A stretch of 64,000 nt of DNA from Curtobacterium herbarum (GCF_016907335.1 NZ_JAFBBT010000001.1:372001-436000); one strand, 5' to 3'; positions 36,095-43,812 are shown, counted from the stretch's first letter. Program-made: numbers and translations. Notes: a model not told the origin generated them from the letters alone.

Positions 36095-36854
36095 GTGTCC
36101 ACGCCCGATCACGACCGCAGCCTCGCCGCCTACCTCCGCGCCGTCCGTGGGCGCCTCTCCCCGGAGGGGCTCGGGTTGCCCGGCGGCGGCGTCCGCCGTG
36201 TCGCGGGTCTCCGGCGTGAAGAGGTGGCCGTGCTGGGCGGCCTCAGCGTCGACTACTACACGCGTCTCGAGCAGGGACGCGAGCTGAGCCCGGGTGCGGC
36301 GGTGCTCGAGGGCATCGCGACCGGGCTGGAGCTCGAGGGGGACGAGCGTGACCACCTGTTCACCTTGGCCGGACTGACCGCGCCGTCACGGGTGCACGCT
36401 GCGGCGACCTCCGTGACACCGGCGCTTGCGCAACTCCTGGACCTTCGGCGAGCTCGACAACCTCGTCCGGATGACCTTCCTCGAGCCGGCGGCCCGGCGC
36501 TTCCACGTCGACTGGGCACGCACCGCCGATTCGACCGTTGCGAGCCTCCGGGCTGCGACGACGGGGTTCGAGGCAGACCCCCGGCTGCTGCGTGTGGTGG
36601 AGTCGGTGCGCGAGCGGAGTCCGGAGTTCGAGGAGCGGTGGCGGGCGCAGCGTGTCCAGCGCAAGACGGTCACCGTCAAGCAGTTCCTGCACGACGAGGT
36701 CGGACGGTTGGAGTTCGATGCGCACTCCTTCGCCGTCCAGGGCGCGCCGGGCCTGCAGCTCGTCGTCTACGGGGTCGAACCGGGGTCGGCAACCGCACGA
36801 GCACTTCTGTTGCTCTCCGTCGGCATGACGGCGAGCACCCCGGCGCGGCGGTAG
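36095..36854 (+). pseudogene. MmyB-type helix-turn-helix regulator, frameshifted
   Basis: The first 110 codons encode an XRE helix-turn-helix (VRRVAGLRREEVAVLGGLSV, YYTRLEQGRE) and the start of the MmyB ligand-binding domain. Near 36437 the sequence jumps into another frame, which carries the rest of that domain (FGELDNLVRMTFLEPAARR to LLLLSVGM). Compared with the usual family order, about 25-30 residues (the PAFVL..R..VLAWN segment) are missing at the junction. The cause is therefore an internal deletion not divisible by three, not a sequencing slip. The first part would still make a DNA-binding domain with an unrelated tail. Confidence 0.8.
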
Positions 36855-37145
36855 CGTCCCTGTCCCGAGCGCCGCGGCCGGGATGCTGGTGCGTTCCGCC
36901 ACGGCCTGCGGGAGGTGACGACCGTCGGCACGTACGTCGCGCCTCCTGCCCCGGCGCCGGCTCCCGCCGCGACCTGTACGAACGGGACGTACGTCAACAG
37001 CGCCGGCGCCACCGTCTGCCGGCCGGAGGTCTCGTCGAGCGCGCCGAGCGGCGCGACCGCGAAGTGCGGCGACGGCACATACAGCTCCAGTCAGTCGCGC
37101 CGGGGCACGTGCTCACGGCACGGCGGTGTCTCTGTGCGGCTCTGA
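36855..37145 (+). pseudogene. fragment of a DUF3761 protein
   Basis: The frame up to the stop at 37145 has the two cysteine-rich DUF3761-type segments: TCTNGTYVNSAGATVC, and CGDGTYSSSQSRRGTCSRHGG. Relatives are secreted proteins with an N-terminal signal, but here the frame runs back into sequence without any signal or plausible start. GTG 36915 is the nearest candidate. The last residues (SVRL) also differ from the usual ending. I read it as a 5'-truncated remnant; a short cytosolic protein is the alternative. Confidence 0.55.
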
Positions 37146-37162
37146 TGGATCGGATCGCCGGC

Positions 37163-37335
37163 ACGTGCAGGGTGCGCGGCTCGACGGCCGGACGCTGACG
37201 AAGTCGTGGCTTCCGGGCTCGTTCGGCAACCGGGGTGGCACGCTCCGCTCCGGGCCGGGCCGGGCTGGGCCGGGCCGGGGCGACCCCGACACCGAGTGGG
37301 CGACCGCGCCGCGGGACCGGCCGCAGGATCCGTAG
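37163..37335 (+). pseudogene. remnant of a GH92 gene 3' end
   Basis: From ACGTGCAGGGTGCGCGGCTC onward the sequence closely follows the last 155 bp of the GH92 gene (34861-35015). It includes GARLDGRTLT, NRGGTL and ATAPRDRPQD before the stop, with an 18-bp G+C-rich expansion in the middle. No upstream part of the gene is present. The same orientation and high similarity point to a duplication whose front part was lost or replaced. Confidence 0.8.
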
Positions 37336-37368
37336 GGGGCACCCGGTACCGTGTGCGACCATGCCGCC

Positions 37369-37770
37369 ATGAGGAGCCGCCACGTCAGTCACGTCATCCC
37401 GGTGACGCCGGAGGTCGTCTACGAGTACGCGTCGAACGTGGACAACCTGCCGGAGTGGGCGGCCGGCCTCGCCCAGAGCGCTGTCGTCCGAGACGGGGAC
37501 GAGCTCCTGGTCGACTCCCCGATGGGGTGGGTCGCGGTCCGGTTCGTCGAGCGGAACCACTTCGGCGTCCTCGACCACGACGTGACGCTCCCGTCCGGGA
37601 CCGTGGTGCGGAACGCCGTCCGCGTCATCGGACATCCCGACGGTGCCGAGGTTGTCTTCACCGTCCGGCAGATCGAACTCGACGACGCCGCGTTCGCGCG
37701 GGACCTCGAGGCGGTCGCCGCCGACCTCGAGCGACTCGCACAGTGCGTCAGCCGCAAGCCCGGCAGCTGA
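37369..37770 (+). CDS. SRPBCC (START-like) family protein
   Basis: The 133-residue protein fits the polyketide-cyclase/START-like fold. It has an N-terminal strand SHVIPVTPEVVYEYASNVDNLPEWAAGL, then hydrophobic-pocket strands (VAVRFVERNHFGVLDHDVTL) and a long C-terminal helix (DAAFARDLEAVAADLERL). The ligand is unknown. ATG 37369 overlaps the stop of a three-codon ORF, ATG-CCG-CCA-TGA (37361-37372), that begins 8 nt after a TACCGT hexamer. Confidence 0.75.
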   Translation: MRSRHVSHVIPVTPEVVYEYASNVDNLPEWAAGLAQSAVVRDGDELLVDSPMGWVAVRFVERNHFGVLDHDVTLPSGTVVRNAVRVIGHPDGAEVVFTVRQIELDDAAFARDLEAVAADLERLAQCVSRKPGS

Positions 37771-37817
37771 AGTGCGGTCCGCGCGCTGGTCCTGCGCCGA
37801 GCACTAGTGTTCGTGCC

Positions 37818-38048
37818 ATGCAGCGTCGCCGCCCCACCGCCCTGATCGGGATGATCCTCGTCGCGTGCGGGGTCGTGATGGTCGTCGTCGGCGGCGTCAG
37901 CAACGCGAACAGCCCCGCGGGGGACGCGAACATCGGTGCCGGCGCGTGGCTCGTCGGCGGGATGGTCGTCGTGTTGGTCGGCCTCGTCGTCTGGGCGATC
38001 CAGGGCGTCCTCGCGCAGCGCCGGGCTGCCCGCAACCAGGAGCACTAG
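37818..38048 (+). CDS. small membrane protein, two helices
   Basis: A 76-residue protein with two hydrophobic segments (about residues 8-28 and 43-65), separated by a short Asn/Gly/Ala loop, and a basic C-terminus. TAGTGT ends 7 nt before the ATG, so it is probably read as a leaderless message. I recognise no family. Confidence 0.6.
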   Translation: MQRRRPTALIGMILVACGVVMVVVGGVSNANSPAGDANIGAGAWLVGGMVVVLVGLVVWAIQGVLAQRRAARNQEH

Positions 38049-38146
38049 CGGTTCGGCGACCGACCGACCGCGCGCCGTCGCCGACCGCCGGGTCCGAGGC
38101 TCCGGAGACTTCCCACAGGAGTGCTCCGCCGGGTCCGAACGCTCCC

Positions 38147-38176
38147 TAGGCTCCCGCTGTCAGACGACCGTCTGAC
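38147..38176 (+). promoter_or_regulatory. promoter with TetR-type palindrome before the YrdC-domain gene
   Basis: A TAGGCT -10 hexamer (38147-38152) is followed at the expected transcription start by GTCAGACG-AC-CGTCTGAC (38159-38176), a perfect 8-bp-arm inverted repeat. Such AGACG...CGTCT sites are common for TetR-family repressors. Which protein binds is unknown. Confidence 0.5.
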
Positions 38177-38203
38177 GAAGGACGACGAGCCGACGAGGAC
38201 CCG

Positions 38204-39016
38204 ATGAGCGCTGAGACCCCCGTGACCCCCGCGATCCCCACCACGACCACCGAGCACTGGACCGAGGGCGTGCCGCGCACCGCCGTCGACGCGCTGCTCC
38301 GTCCGGGCGGCCTGGCGGTCGTCCCGACCAAGGTTGGCTACATCCTGATGACCGCCGACCGCGCCGGCCTCGAGCGCAAGTTCGACGCGAAGCAGCGCAA
38401 CCGCAACAAGCCGGGCGTCGTGCTCGTGAGCTCGCTCGAGATGCTCCGGTCCATCGCCCAGCTCACCCCGGAGATCGACGCCCTGTACCAGCGGTGCTGG
38501 GACGAGGACATCCTGCTCGGGTGCATCCTGCCGTGGAGCGACGCCGGCCGGGCCGCGCTGCCCGAGGACGGGTCGGACGAACTCATGATGGACACCCGGG
38601 GCACGTCCTGCTTCGTGATCAAGTTCGGTGTCCCCGGTGAGCTCGCCGCACGGGAGCTCTGGACGCAGCACGGCCGCTTCGCGTTCGCCAGCTCCGCCAA
38701 CCCGTCCGGGACGGGCAACCGCGGTGTCGTCGCCGGCATCGGCGAGCGCATCGCGACCTCCGCCGACGTCGTCATCGAGGCCGACGACTACGTGGCCTCG
38801 ATCCAGCCGGACGCGACCGCCGAGACCCGGTACGAGCAGGGCGTGATGGTCTCGATGGTGGACGCGGCCGGCGTGCTCGTGCCGCAGCAGGACGGCCAGC
38901 GCTCGGTGACCCCGGCGCCGACGCTGATCCGGAAGGGCCTGGCCGTCGACCGGATCATGGGACTGCTCGCCGACACGTTCACGAGCTGGGACTACCGGCA
39001 GGGCGAGTACTACTGA
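38204..39016 (+). CDS. YrdC/Sua5-domain protein
   Basis: The 270-residue protein has a YrdC-like fold. It shows GLAVVPTKVGYILM, where TsaC/Sua5 proteins bind threonine and ATP, KQRNRNKPGVVLV (KxR..KP motif) and FAFASSANPSGTGN, close to the S-x-N motif. Genuine TsaC/Sua5 makes threonylcarbamoyl-AMP for tRNA t6A. This protein has a long N-terminal extension and a diverged C-terminus, so it may be a paralogue with another carbamoyl-type role. It is convergent with nagA and overlaps its end by 7 nt. Confidence 0.75.
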   Translation: MSAETPVTPAIPTTTTEHWTEGVPRTAVDALLRPGGLAVVPTKVGYILMTADRAGLERKFDAKQRNRNKPGVVLVSSLEMLRSIAQLTPEIDALYQRCWDEDILLGCILPWSDAGRAALPEDGSDELMMDTRGTSCFVIKFGVPGELAARELWTQHGRFAFASSANPSGTGNRGVVAGIGERIATSADVVIEADDYVASIQPDATAETRYEQGVMVSMVDAAGVLVPQQDGQRSVTPAPTLIRKGLAVDRIMGLLADTFTSWDYRQGEYY

Positions 39017-40212
39017 TCGAGCGGCTGCCCGGCGCCCCACACCCGGAGCACCTCGAGTGCCGGTGACAGCGCGACCAGGTCCGCCGCGAACCCCGGCGCG
39101 AGCCGTCCGAACCGGTCCCCGAGTCCGATCGCCCGGGCCGGCACGCTGGTCAGGGCCGCCACGGCGTCGGGCAGCGACTGCCCGGTGAGCCGTACGGCGT
39201 TCCGCAGCGCGACGTCCTGCGTCAGTGTCGAGCCGGCGATCGTGTCCGTCCCGGTGACGTGCGCGACGCTGTCCGTCACGGTGACGTCGAGCGACCCGAG
39301 GCGGTAGGGGCCGTCGGCAGCACCGGCGGCGCCCATCGCGTCGGTGATGAGGGCGATCCGACCGGGGGCTGCGCGGAACAGCGTGCGGGCGGCGGCCGGG
39401 TGCACGTGCACGCCGTCGAGGATGAGTTCGAGGGTCACCCGCTCGTCCTCGACGGCGGCACCGATCGGCCCGGGGCGTCGGTGGTGCAACCCCGGCATCG
39501 CGTTGAACGCGTGCGTCAGGACGGTCGCGCCGGCATCGAACGCCGCGCGCGCCTGCTCGTACGTCCCGACGGTGTGCCCGACAGCGACGGTCACCCCGGC
39601 GTCGACGAACCGGCGGACGGCGTCGAGCGCACCGGGCAGCTCGGGCGCGATGGTCACCTGGCGGATCACGCCCGCACCTGCGGCAAGCAACGCGTCGACG
39701 GCGGCGGGTGTCGGGGCGACGAGGAAGTCCTCGTTGTGGGCGCCCTTGTTGTCCGGCGACAGGAACGGCCCCTCGAGGTGCGCACCAAGCAACAGCGGGT
39801 CGGTCGCCATCACGTCGCGGATCCGGCCGAGCGAACGGACGAGTTCGGGCACCGGGTTCGCCACCAGGCTCACGACCGACCGGGTGGTCCCGTGTGCCCG
39901 GTGCGCCGCCAGTGCTGCGCTGAAGTCGTCGTCCTCGTACGCCTGGGTCGCGCCGCCGTGTCCGTGCAGGTCGATGGACCCGGGCACCAGGATCGCGTCG
40001 CCGAGGTCGACGACCGCGTCGGCCCCGGGTGCGGCTCCGGTGCCGGCCTGGAGGATCGTGTCCCCTCCGACGAGCACCCACCCGTCCGTCACGGGGCCGG
40101 CCCCGTCGACCAGGCGGGCGGCGCGGACCAGGGTGGTGCGCGCCTCCAGGCCGGAGGGGCGACCCGCCTCGGACGGACGCCCGCCGTCGGACGGGAGGCT
40201 CGTGTCGCTCAT
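39010..40212 (-). CDS. nagA: N-acetylglucosamine-6-phosphate deacetylase NagA
   Basis: NagA removes acetate from GlcNAc-6-phosphate, and NagB uses the product. The 400-residue amidohydrolase has DLHGHGG (metal ligands), HLEGPFLSPDNKGAHN, the His of GHTVGTYEQARAAFDAG, HAFNAMPGLHHRRPG and the catalytic Asp in ALITDAMGAAG. The first 30 residues are low-complexity and contain one decamer GACGGGAGGC. The start ATG overlaps the stop of the upstream YrdB gene (ATGA). No DasR-like site lies directly before it. Confidence 0.94.
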   Translation of the reverse strand: MSDTSLPSDGGRPSEAGRPSGLEARTTLVRAARLVDGAGPVTDGWVLVGGDTILQAGTGAAPGADAVVDLGDAILVPGSIDLHGHGGATQAYEDDDFSAALAAHRAHGTTRSVVSLVANPVPELVRSLGRIRDVMATDPLLLGAHLEGPFLSPDNKGAHNEDFLVAPTPAAVDALLAAGAGVIRQVTIAPELPGALDAVRRFVDAGVTVAVGHTVGTYEQARAAFDAGATVLTHAFNAMPGLHHRRPGPIGAAVEDERVTLELILDGVHVHPAAARTLFRAAPGRIALITDAMGAAGAADGPYRLGSLDVTVTDSVAHVTGTDTIAGSTLTQDVALRNAVRLTGQSLPDAVAALTSVPARAIGLGDRFGRLAPGFAADLVALSPALEVLRVWGAGQPLDQ

Positions 40213-40616
40213 GCGGTCTCCCGTCGGGCTGCGACGATCCCGCTCGCGGCGGCCACGACGACGAAGACGAGTCCGACGGCCGGGTGACCGAGCGAGATCC
40301 AGGTGGCGCCGGCCGCGACGACGAGGGCGACCTCGACGATGGTCTTGCCGACCACGTCCGTCTCGATCGGCGAGTGCGGGGAGCGGAAGAAGTACCAGAC
40401 CACCGCGGCGAACAGCGGGGCGCCGACGATGAAGAACAGCGCCGGGAACGGGTACGGCCAGGTCAGGTAGCCCCAGTACGCCAGGGACAGCAGCCCGAAG
40501 GCGCAGACCACGACGCGGACGACGCTCCACACGTCCACCCGTCGCGGTGCGGTCGCGGGCGGCACCGGGACGTGGTCGTCACCGGGGTCGATCGGGCTGC
40601 GGGGTGCGTCGCGCAT
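40209..40616 (-). CDS. YrdB-family (DUF2568) membrane protein
   Basis: The 135-residue protein has four predicted helices after a proline-rich N-terminal tail. The pattern LLSLAYWGYLTWPYPFPALFFIVGAPLFAAVVWYFF followed by GHPAVGLVFVVVAAASG fits the YrdB group. Function is unknown. It sits between purU (8 nt away) and nagA (ATGA overlap), so it is expressed with them. Confidence 0.75.
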   Translation of the reverse strand: MRDAPRSPIDPGDDHVPVPPATAPRRVDVWSVVRVVVCAFGLLSLAYWGYLTWPYPFPALFFIVGAPLFAAVVWYFFRSPHSPIETDVVGKTIVEVALVVAAGATWISLGHPAVGLVFVVVAAASGIVAARRETA

Positions 40617-40624
40617 GACCGGCC

Positions 40625-41494
40625 CTACTTGAAGATGATCGTGCGGGCACCGTCGAGGAGCACACGGTCCTCGGCGATCCAGCGCACGGCCTGGGTCAGG
40701 GTGCGGGACTCCTCGTCCTGCCCGATCGACACGAGCTCGGCCGGCTCCTTCGTGTGGTCCACGCGGACGACGTTCTGCTCGATGATCGGGCCCTCGTCCA
40801 GGTCGCTCGTGACGAAGTGGGCGGTGGCGCCGATGAGCTTGACGCCGCGGGCGTGCGCCTGCCGGTACGGGTTCGCGCCCTTGAAGCCGGGCAGGAACGA
40901 GTGGTGGATGTTCACGGCCCGACCGGCGAGCGCCGCGCAGAGCTCGGGGGAGAGGATCTGCATGTACCGGGCGAGGACGACGAGTTCGATGTCGTGCTCG
41001 TCCACCGCCTCGAGGATCCGGCGCTCCATGGCGCCCTTCGACTCGGCGTCGGTGACGGGCCGGTGCTCGAACGGTACCGAGTAGAACGACGCGAGCTCGG
41101 CGAGGTCCGGGTGGTTCGCCAGCACCAGGGGCACGTCGATCGGCAGCTGGCCGCCGCGCTGCCGGTAGAGCAGGTCGTTCAGGCAGTGCCCGGCCTTCGA
41201 CACGAGCACGAGGGTGCGCATCGGACGGCCGACGACGTCGAGCTGGACGCGCATGCCGTAGCGCTCGACGACCGGCGCCAGCGCCTGCTGGAAGGTCTGG
41301 CGGTCGACCGGCGCCATCACCTGCAGGCGCATGAAGAACGTGTTCGTGTCGGCGCTCGAGAACTGCTGCGACTCGGTGATGTTGCCCTCGGCCGCGACCA
41401 CGGCTCCGGACACGGCGTGCACGATCCCCGGCTGGTCGTCGCAGACCAGCGTGAGGGTCCAGTGCGTGGGGTTCTCGGGCAGCGGGTCGGTCAC
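40625..41494 (-). CDS. purU: formyltetrahydrofolate deformylase PurU
   Basis: PurU hydrolyses 10-formyl-THF to THF and formate, which balances the one-carbon pools used by PurN and PurH. The 289-residue protein has an N-terminal ACT domain (LTLVCDDQPGIVHAVSGAVVAAEGNI) and the formyltransferase-like catalytic domain, with NIHHSFLPGFKGANPY and the Asp of SDLDEGPIIEQ. The GTG at 41494 lies 4 nt after the marR stop; an in-frame ATG at 41515 inside marR is possible. It is in one transcription unit with marR, yrdB and nagA. Confidence 0.93.
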   Translation of the reverse strand: MTDPLPENPTHWTLTLVCDDQPGIVHAVSGAVVAAEGNITESQQFSSADTNTFFMRLQVMAPVDRQTFQQALAPVVERYGMRVQLDVVGRPMRTLVLVSKAGHCLNDLLYRQRGGQLPIDVPLVLANHPDLAELASFYSVPFEHRPVTDAESKGAMERRILEAVDEHDIELVVLARYMQILSPELCAALAGRAVNIHHSFLPGFKGANPYRQAHARGVKLIGATAHFVTSDLDEGPIIEQNVVRVDHTKEPAELVSIGQDEESRTLTQAVRWIAEDRVLLDGARTIIFK

Positions 41495-41498
41495 CGGT

Positions 41499-41960
41499 TC
41501 AGGGTACCGGGGCATCGACCGGGTCGCTGGCGTCGCCGAGCAGGGGGCGGAGCGTCGTGACCAGGGCGCTGGTGTCCGCATCGTCGCCGAACCACCGGTT
41601 GCTCGCGCGCACGACCGGGTACGCCTGCGCCAGCAGCTCGCGGCCCGCCGGGGTCAGCCGGATCCGCGAGAGCCGGCCGCGTCCCCGCTCCGTCCCCCGG
41701 TCGAGCAGCCCGCGCTCGCCGAGTCCGGTGACGAGCGGCGTCATGCTCTGCGGTCGGACGCCCACGGCCCGGGCGAGGTCCGCCTGGCTCAGGCCGTCGG
41801 CGGCGGCGAGCTGCACCAGGACACCGAACTCGACCGGGGTCAGGTCGAGCGGGTCCAGCTCCGTCGCCAGGCGTCGGGCGAGTTCGCGCGCGGCCCGGAT
41901 CACGGTCCACGCGGCGATGGCGTCGACGTCGTCCCGCGTCGCTGAGAACTCCCGGTGCAC
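41499..41960 (-). CDS. MarR family transcriptional regulator
   Basis: The 153-residue protein has a winged helix: LTPVEFGVLVQLAAADGLSQADLARAVGVRPQSMTPLVTGLGERGLLDR, then the wing GRGRLSRIRLTPAGREL. On the minus strand TACGAT (41972-41967) ends 6 nt before the GTG, which suggests leaderless transcription. A perfect palindrome lies in the gap to the divergent oxidoreductase gene and is the likely autoregulatory site. In cases like this MarR usually represses the divergent oxidoreductase until an electrophile or phenolic compound binds. Confidence 0.88.
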   Translation of the reverse strand: MHREFSATRDDVDAIAAWTVIRAARELARRLATELDPLDLTPVEFGVLVQLAAADGLSQADLARAVGVRPQSMTPLVTGLGERGLLDRGTERGRGRLSRIRLTPAGRELLAQAYPVVRASNRWFGDDADTSALVTTLRPLLGDASDPVDAPVP

Positions 41961-41986
41961 AGGTCGATCGTACGGCGTACCGTTCA

Positions 41987-42004
41987 GTATCAGAAAGCTG
42001 ATAC
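41987..42004. promoter_or_regulatory. MarR operator candidate
   Basis: GTATCAG-AAAG-CTGATAC is a perfect inverted repeat with 7-bp arms, in the gap between the divergent marR and oxidoreductase genes and 14 bp behind the marR -10 element. Confidence 0.6.
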
Positions 42005-42069
42005 CACGGACCACATGCGCCGACCGCGTGCGCAGACCACGCGTGCCGACCGCACGACCAGGAGGAACC

Positions 42070-42945
42070 ATGAGCGAAACCATCGCAGTCACCGGCGCGA
42101 CCGGCGACGTCGGCGGCAAGACCATCGAGCTGCTGCACGCCGCCGGCGCCGACGTCCGCGCCGTCGTCCGCCGCCCCGACCAGGTCCGGGCCTTCCGCGA
42201 CCGCGGCATCGACGCCCGCCTCGCCGACCTGGACGACGGCGAGGCCCTGACCACCGCGCTCCAGGGCGTCGACCAGCTGTTCCTCGTCACCGCCGCCACC
42301 GAACGCCAGGCCGAGCACGGCATCACCGCCGTCCACGCCGCCCGGGCCGCCGGGGTCCGCGCGGTCGTCCAGCTCTCCGGCGGCGACGCGGCGGAACACT
42401 CGCCGATGCCCTGGGCCAGCGCCATCTGGCGGATCGACCGGGCCGTCCGGGCGAGCGGCCTGGAACGCACGATCCTGCACCCGTCCGGCTTCGCGACGAA
42501 CCTGGTGCCCTCGGGACCCGCGATCCGCCGCGGCGTCTTCCCGCAGACGATGGGCGACGGGGTCATCGGCTGGATCGACACGCTCGACATCGCCCGTGTC
42601 GCCAGCACCGTGCTGCAGGGCGGCGTCCACCACGGCGACGAACCCGTCCTGACCGGACCGGCACTGCTCGACGGCCGCGGTGTCGCCCGAGAGCTCAGCG
42701 CCGGACTCGGCCGCCCCGTGCGCTACCTGCACCTGCCGAGCCGGGTCTTCGGCGGCGTGCTCCGGCTGACCGGCATGCCCCGGTGGCAGGCCGAGGGGCT
42801 GCGACAGCAGTTCGGCGTGGTCGCCCGGCGCGGCCTCGACGGCGTCGACGTGCTCACCCACGAGGTCGAGCGGATCACCGGCACCCCGGCGACGCCCCTC
42901 TCCGGGTGGGCGCGGGCGCACCGGCGGGAGTTGCTGGGGCGGTGA
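42070..42945 (+). CDS. NmrA-like NAD(P)H-binding oxidoreductase (atypical SDR)
   Basis: The 291-residue protein starts with the Rossmann motif AVTGATGDVGGKT and has the NmrA/azoreductase-like pattern (VRAVVRRPDQVRAF, VQLSGGDAAEHSP, LHPSGFATN) without a classical YxxxK site. Related proteins reduce quinones or sense NADP. A strong GGAGGAA precedes the ATG. It is paired with the divergent MarR regulator. Confidence 0.85.
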   Translation: MSETIAVTGATGDVGGKTIELLHAAGADVRAVVRRPDQVRAFRDRGIDARLADLDDGEALTTALQGVDQLFLVTAATERQAEHGITAVHAARAAGVRAVVQLSGGDAAEHSPMPWASAIWRIDRAVRASGLERTILHPSGFATNLVPSGPAIRRGVFPQTMGDGVIGWIDTLDIARVASTVLQGGVHHGDEPVLTGPALLDGRGVARELSAGLGRPVRYLHLPSRVFGGVLRLTGMPRWQAEGLRQQFGVVARRGLDGVDVLTHEVERITGTPATPLSGWARAHRRELLGR

Positions 42946-42972
42946 CGCGCGGGGTGCGCGCCCGCGCCGCAT

Positions 42973-43016
42973 CGGACGGGAGGCCCGTGGCGGCCGCGCC
43001 CCGCGCCTCCCGTCCG
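42973..43016. terminator. bidirectional hairpin built on the GACGGGAGGC decamer
   Basis: CGGACGGGAGGC (42973-42984) pairs perfectly with GCCTCCCGTCCG (43005-43016), with an inner GCGGCCGC palindrome. It lies between the convergent oxidoreductase and DUF2017 genes. Confidence 0.65.
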
Positions 43017-43041
43017 GCAGACGCACCGGCGAGCAGCGCCG

Positions 43042-43518
43042 TCAGCGCGCGGAGATCGTGACGACCAGGTGCTCCTGCACGTACCCGAGCCAGTCGTAGA
43101 CGTCGCGCAGCCCGACGCCGCCGTCGTCCCCGTCCAGTCCGTTGTCGGCCGTCGCGCGGTCGACGATGCCCAGGCGGTCCGCGATCGTCAGCCGCAGGTC
43201 CGTCAGCGACCGGAGCCACGCCTGCTCGTCCGTCCGGGTGAGCGCGCCCTCGCGGGCGCCGGTCAGCCACTCGTGGACGACGGCCGCGTTCGCGGACTTG
43301 GCGCTCCGCAGGTCCTCCTGCGTGAAGCGGCGGAACTCGGCGCTGGCCTCGTCGTCCTCGGGGTACGCGTCCGGGAACATCCGGACCGCCACCGGGTCCG
43401 TCGCCAGGTCGTGGTCCAGGACCTGGCGCAGCTGCTCGACCAGCGAGGTGAGGACGGCGCGCTCGCCGGCGGCCAGCCCGAGGTGCACGCCGTCGGCACG
43501 GCGGACGAAGGGGATCAC
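43042..43518 (-). CDS. DUF2017 family protein
   Basis: This 158-residue helical, acidic protein is the usual neighbour of clpS in Actinobacteria. It is recognised from the N-terminal VRRADGVHLGLAAGERAVLTSLVEQL, the central MFPDAYPEDDEASAEFRRFTQEDLR and NAAVVHEWL. The GTG start overlaps the clpS stop (GTGA). Function is unknown, but conserved coupling to clpS suggests a role in Clp-dependent protein turnover. Confidence 0.85.
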   Translation of the reverse strand: MIPFVRRADGVHLGLAAGERAVLTSLVEQLRQVLDHDLATDPVAVRMFPDAYPEDDEASAEFRRFTQEDLRSAKSANAAVVHEWLTGAREGALTRTDEQAWLRSLTDLRLTIADRLGIVDRATADNGLDGDDGGVGLRDVYDWLGYVQEHLVVTISAR

Positions 43519-43802
43519 GCGGCGGGGGCCCGGTCGACGGTCGCCTGCAGGCCGTAGCCGTGCATGGCCTCCACGTGGCGTTCCATCTCCTCGCGGTGCC
43601 CGGTCGCGACGACCGCCCGGCCGTCGGAGTCGACCTGGTGCATCAGCCGCTCCGCCTTCGCCCGTGGGAAGCCGAAGTAGGACTCGAAGACGTAGGTGAC
43701 GTACGACATCAGGTTGACCGGGTCGTCCCACACGACGGTCGTCCACGGGACGTCCGCGCGCACCGAGGTCCGCTCGTCGACGTCCGGACTCAGCATGGTC
43801 AT
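43515..43802 (-). CDS. clpS: ATP-dependent Clp protease adaptor ClpS
   Basis: ClpS delivers N-degron substrates to ClpC/ClpA-ClpP. The 95-residue protein has the core WTTVVWDDPVNLMSYVTYVFESYFG, with the Asp-Asp/Asn of the N-degron pocket, and HREEMERHVEAMHGYGL at the C-terminus. Two in-frame ATGs, 43802 and 43796, are both possible. The gene is divergent from glyA. Confidence 0.93.
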   Translation of the reverse strand: MTMLSPDVDERTSVRADVPWTTVVWDDPVNLMSYVTYVFESYFGFPRAKAERLMHQVDSDGRAVVATGHREEMERHVEAMHGYGLQATVDRAPAA

Positions 43803-43812
43803 GGAGTCAAGG

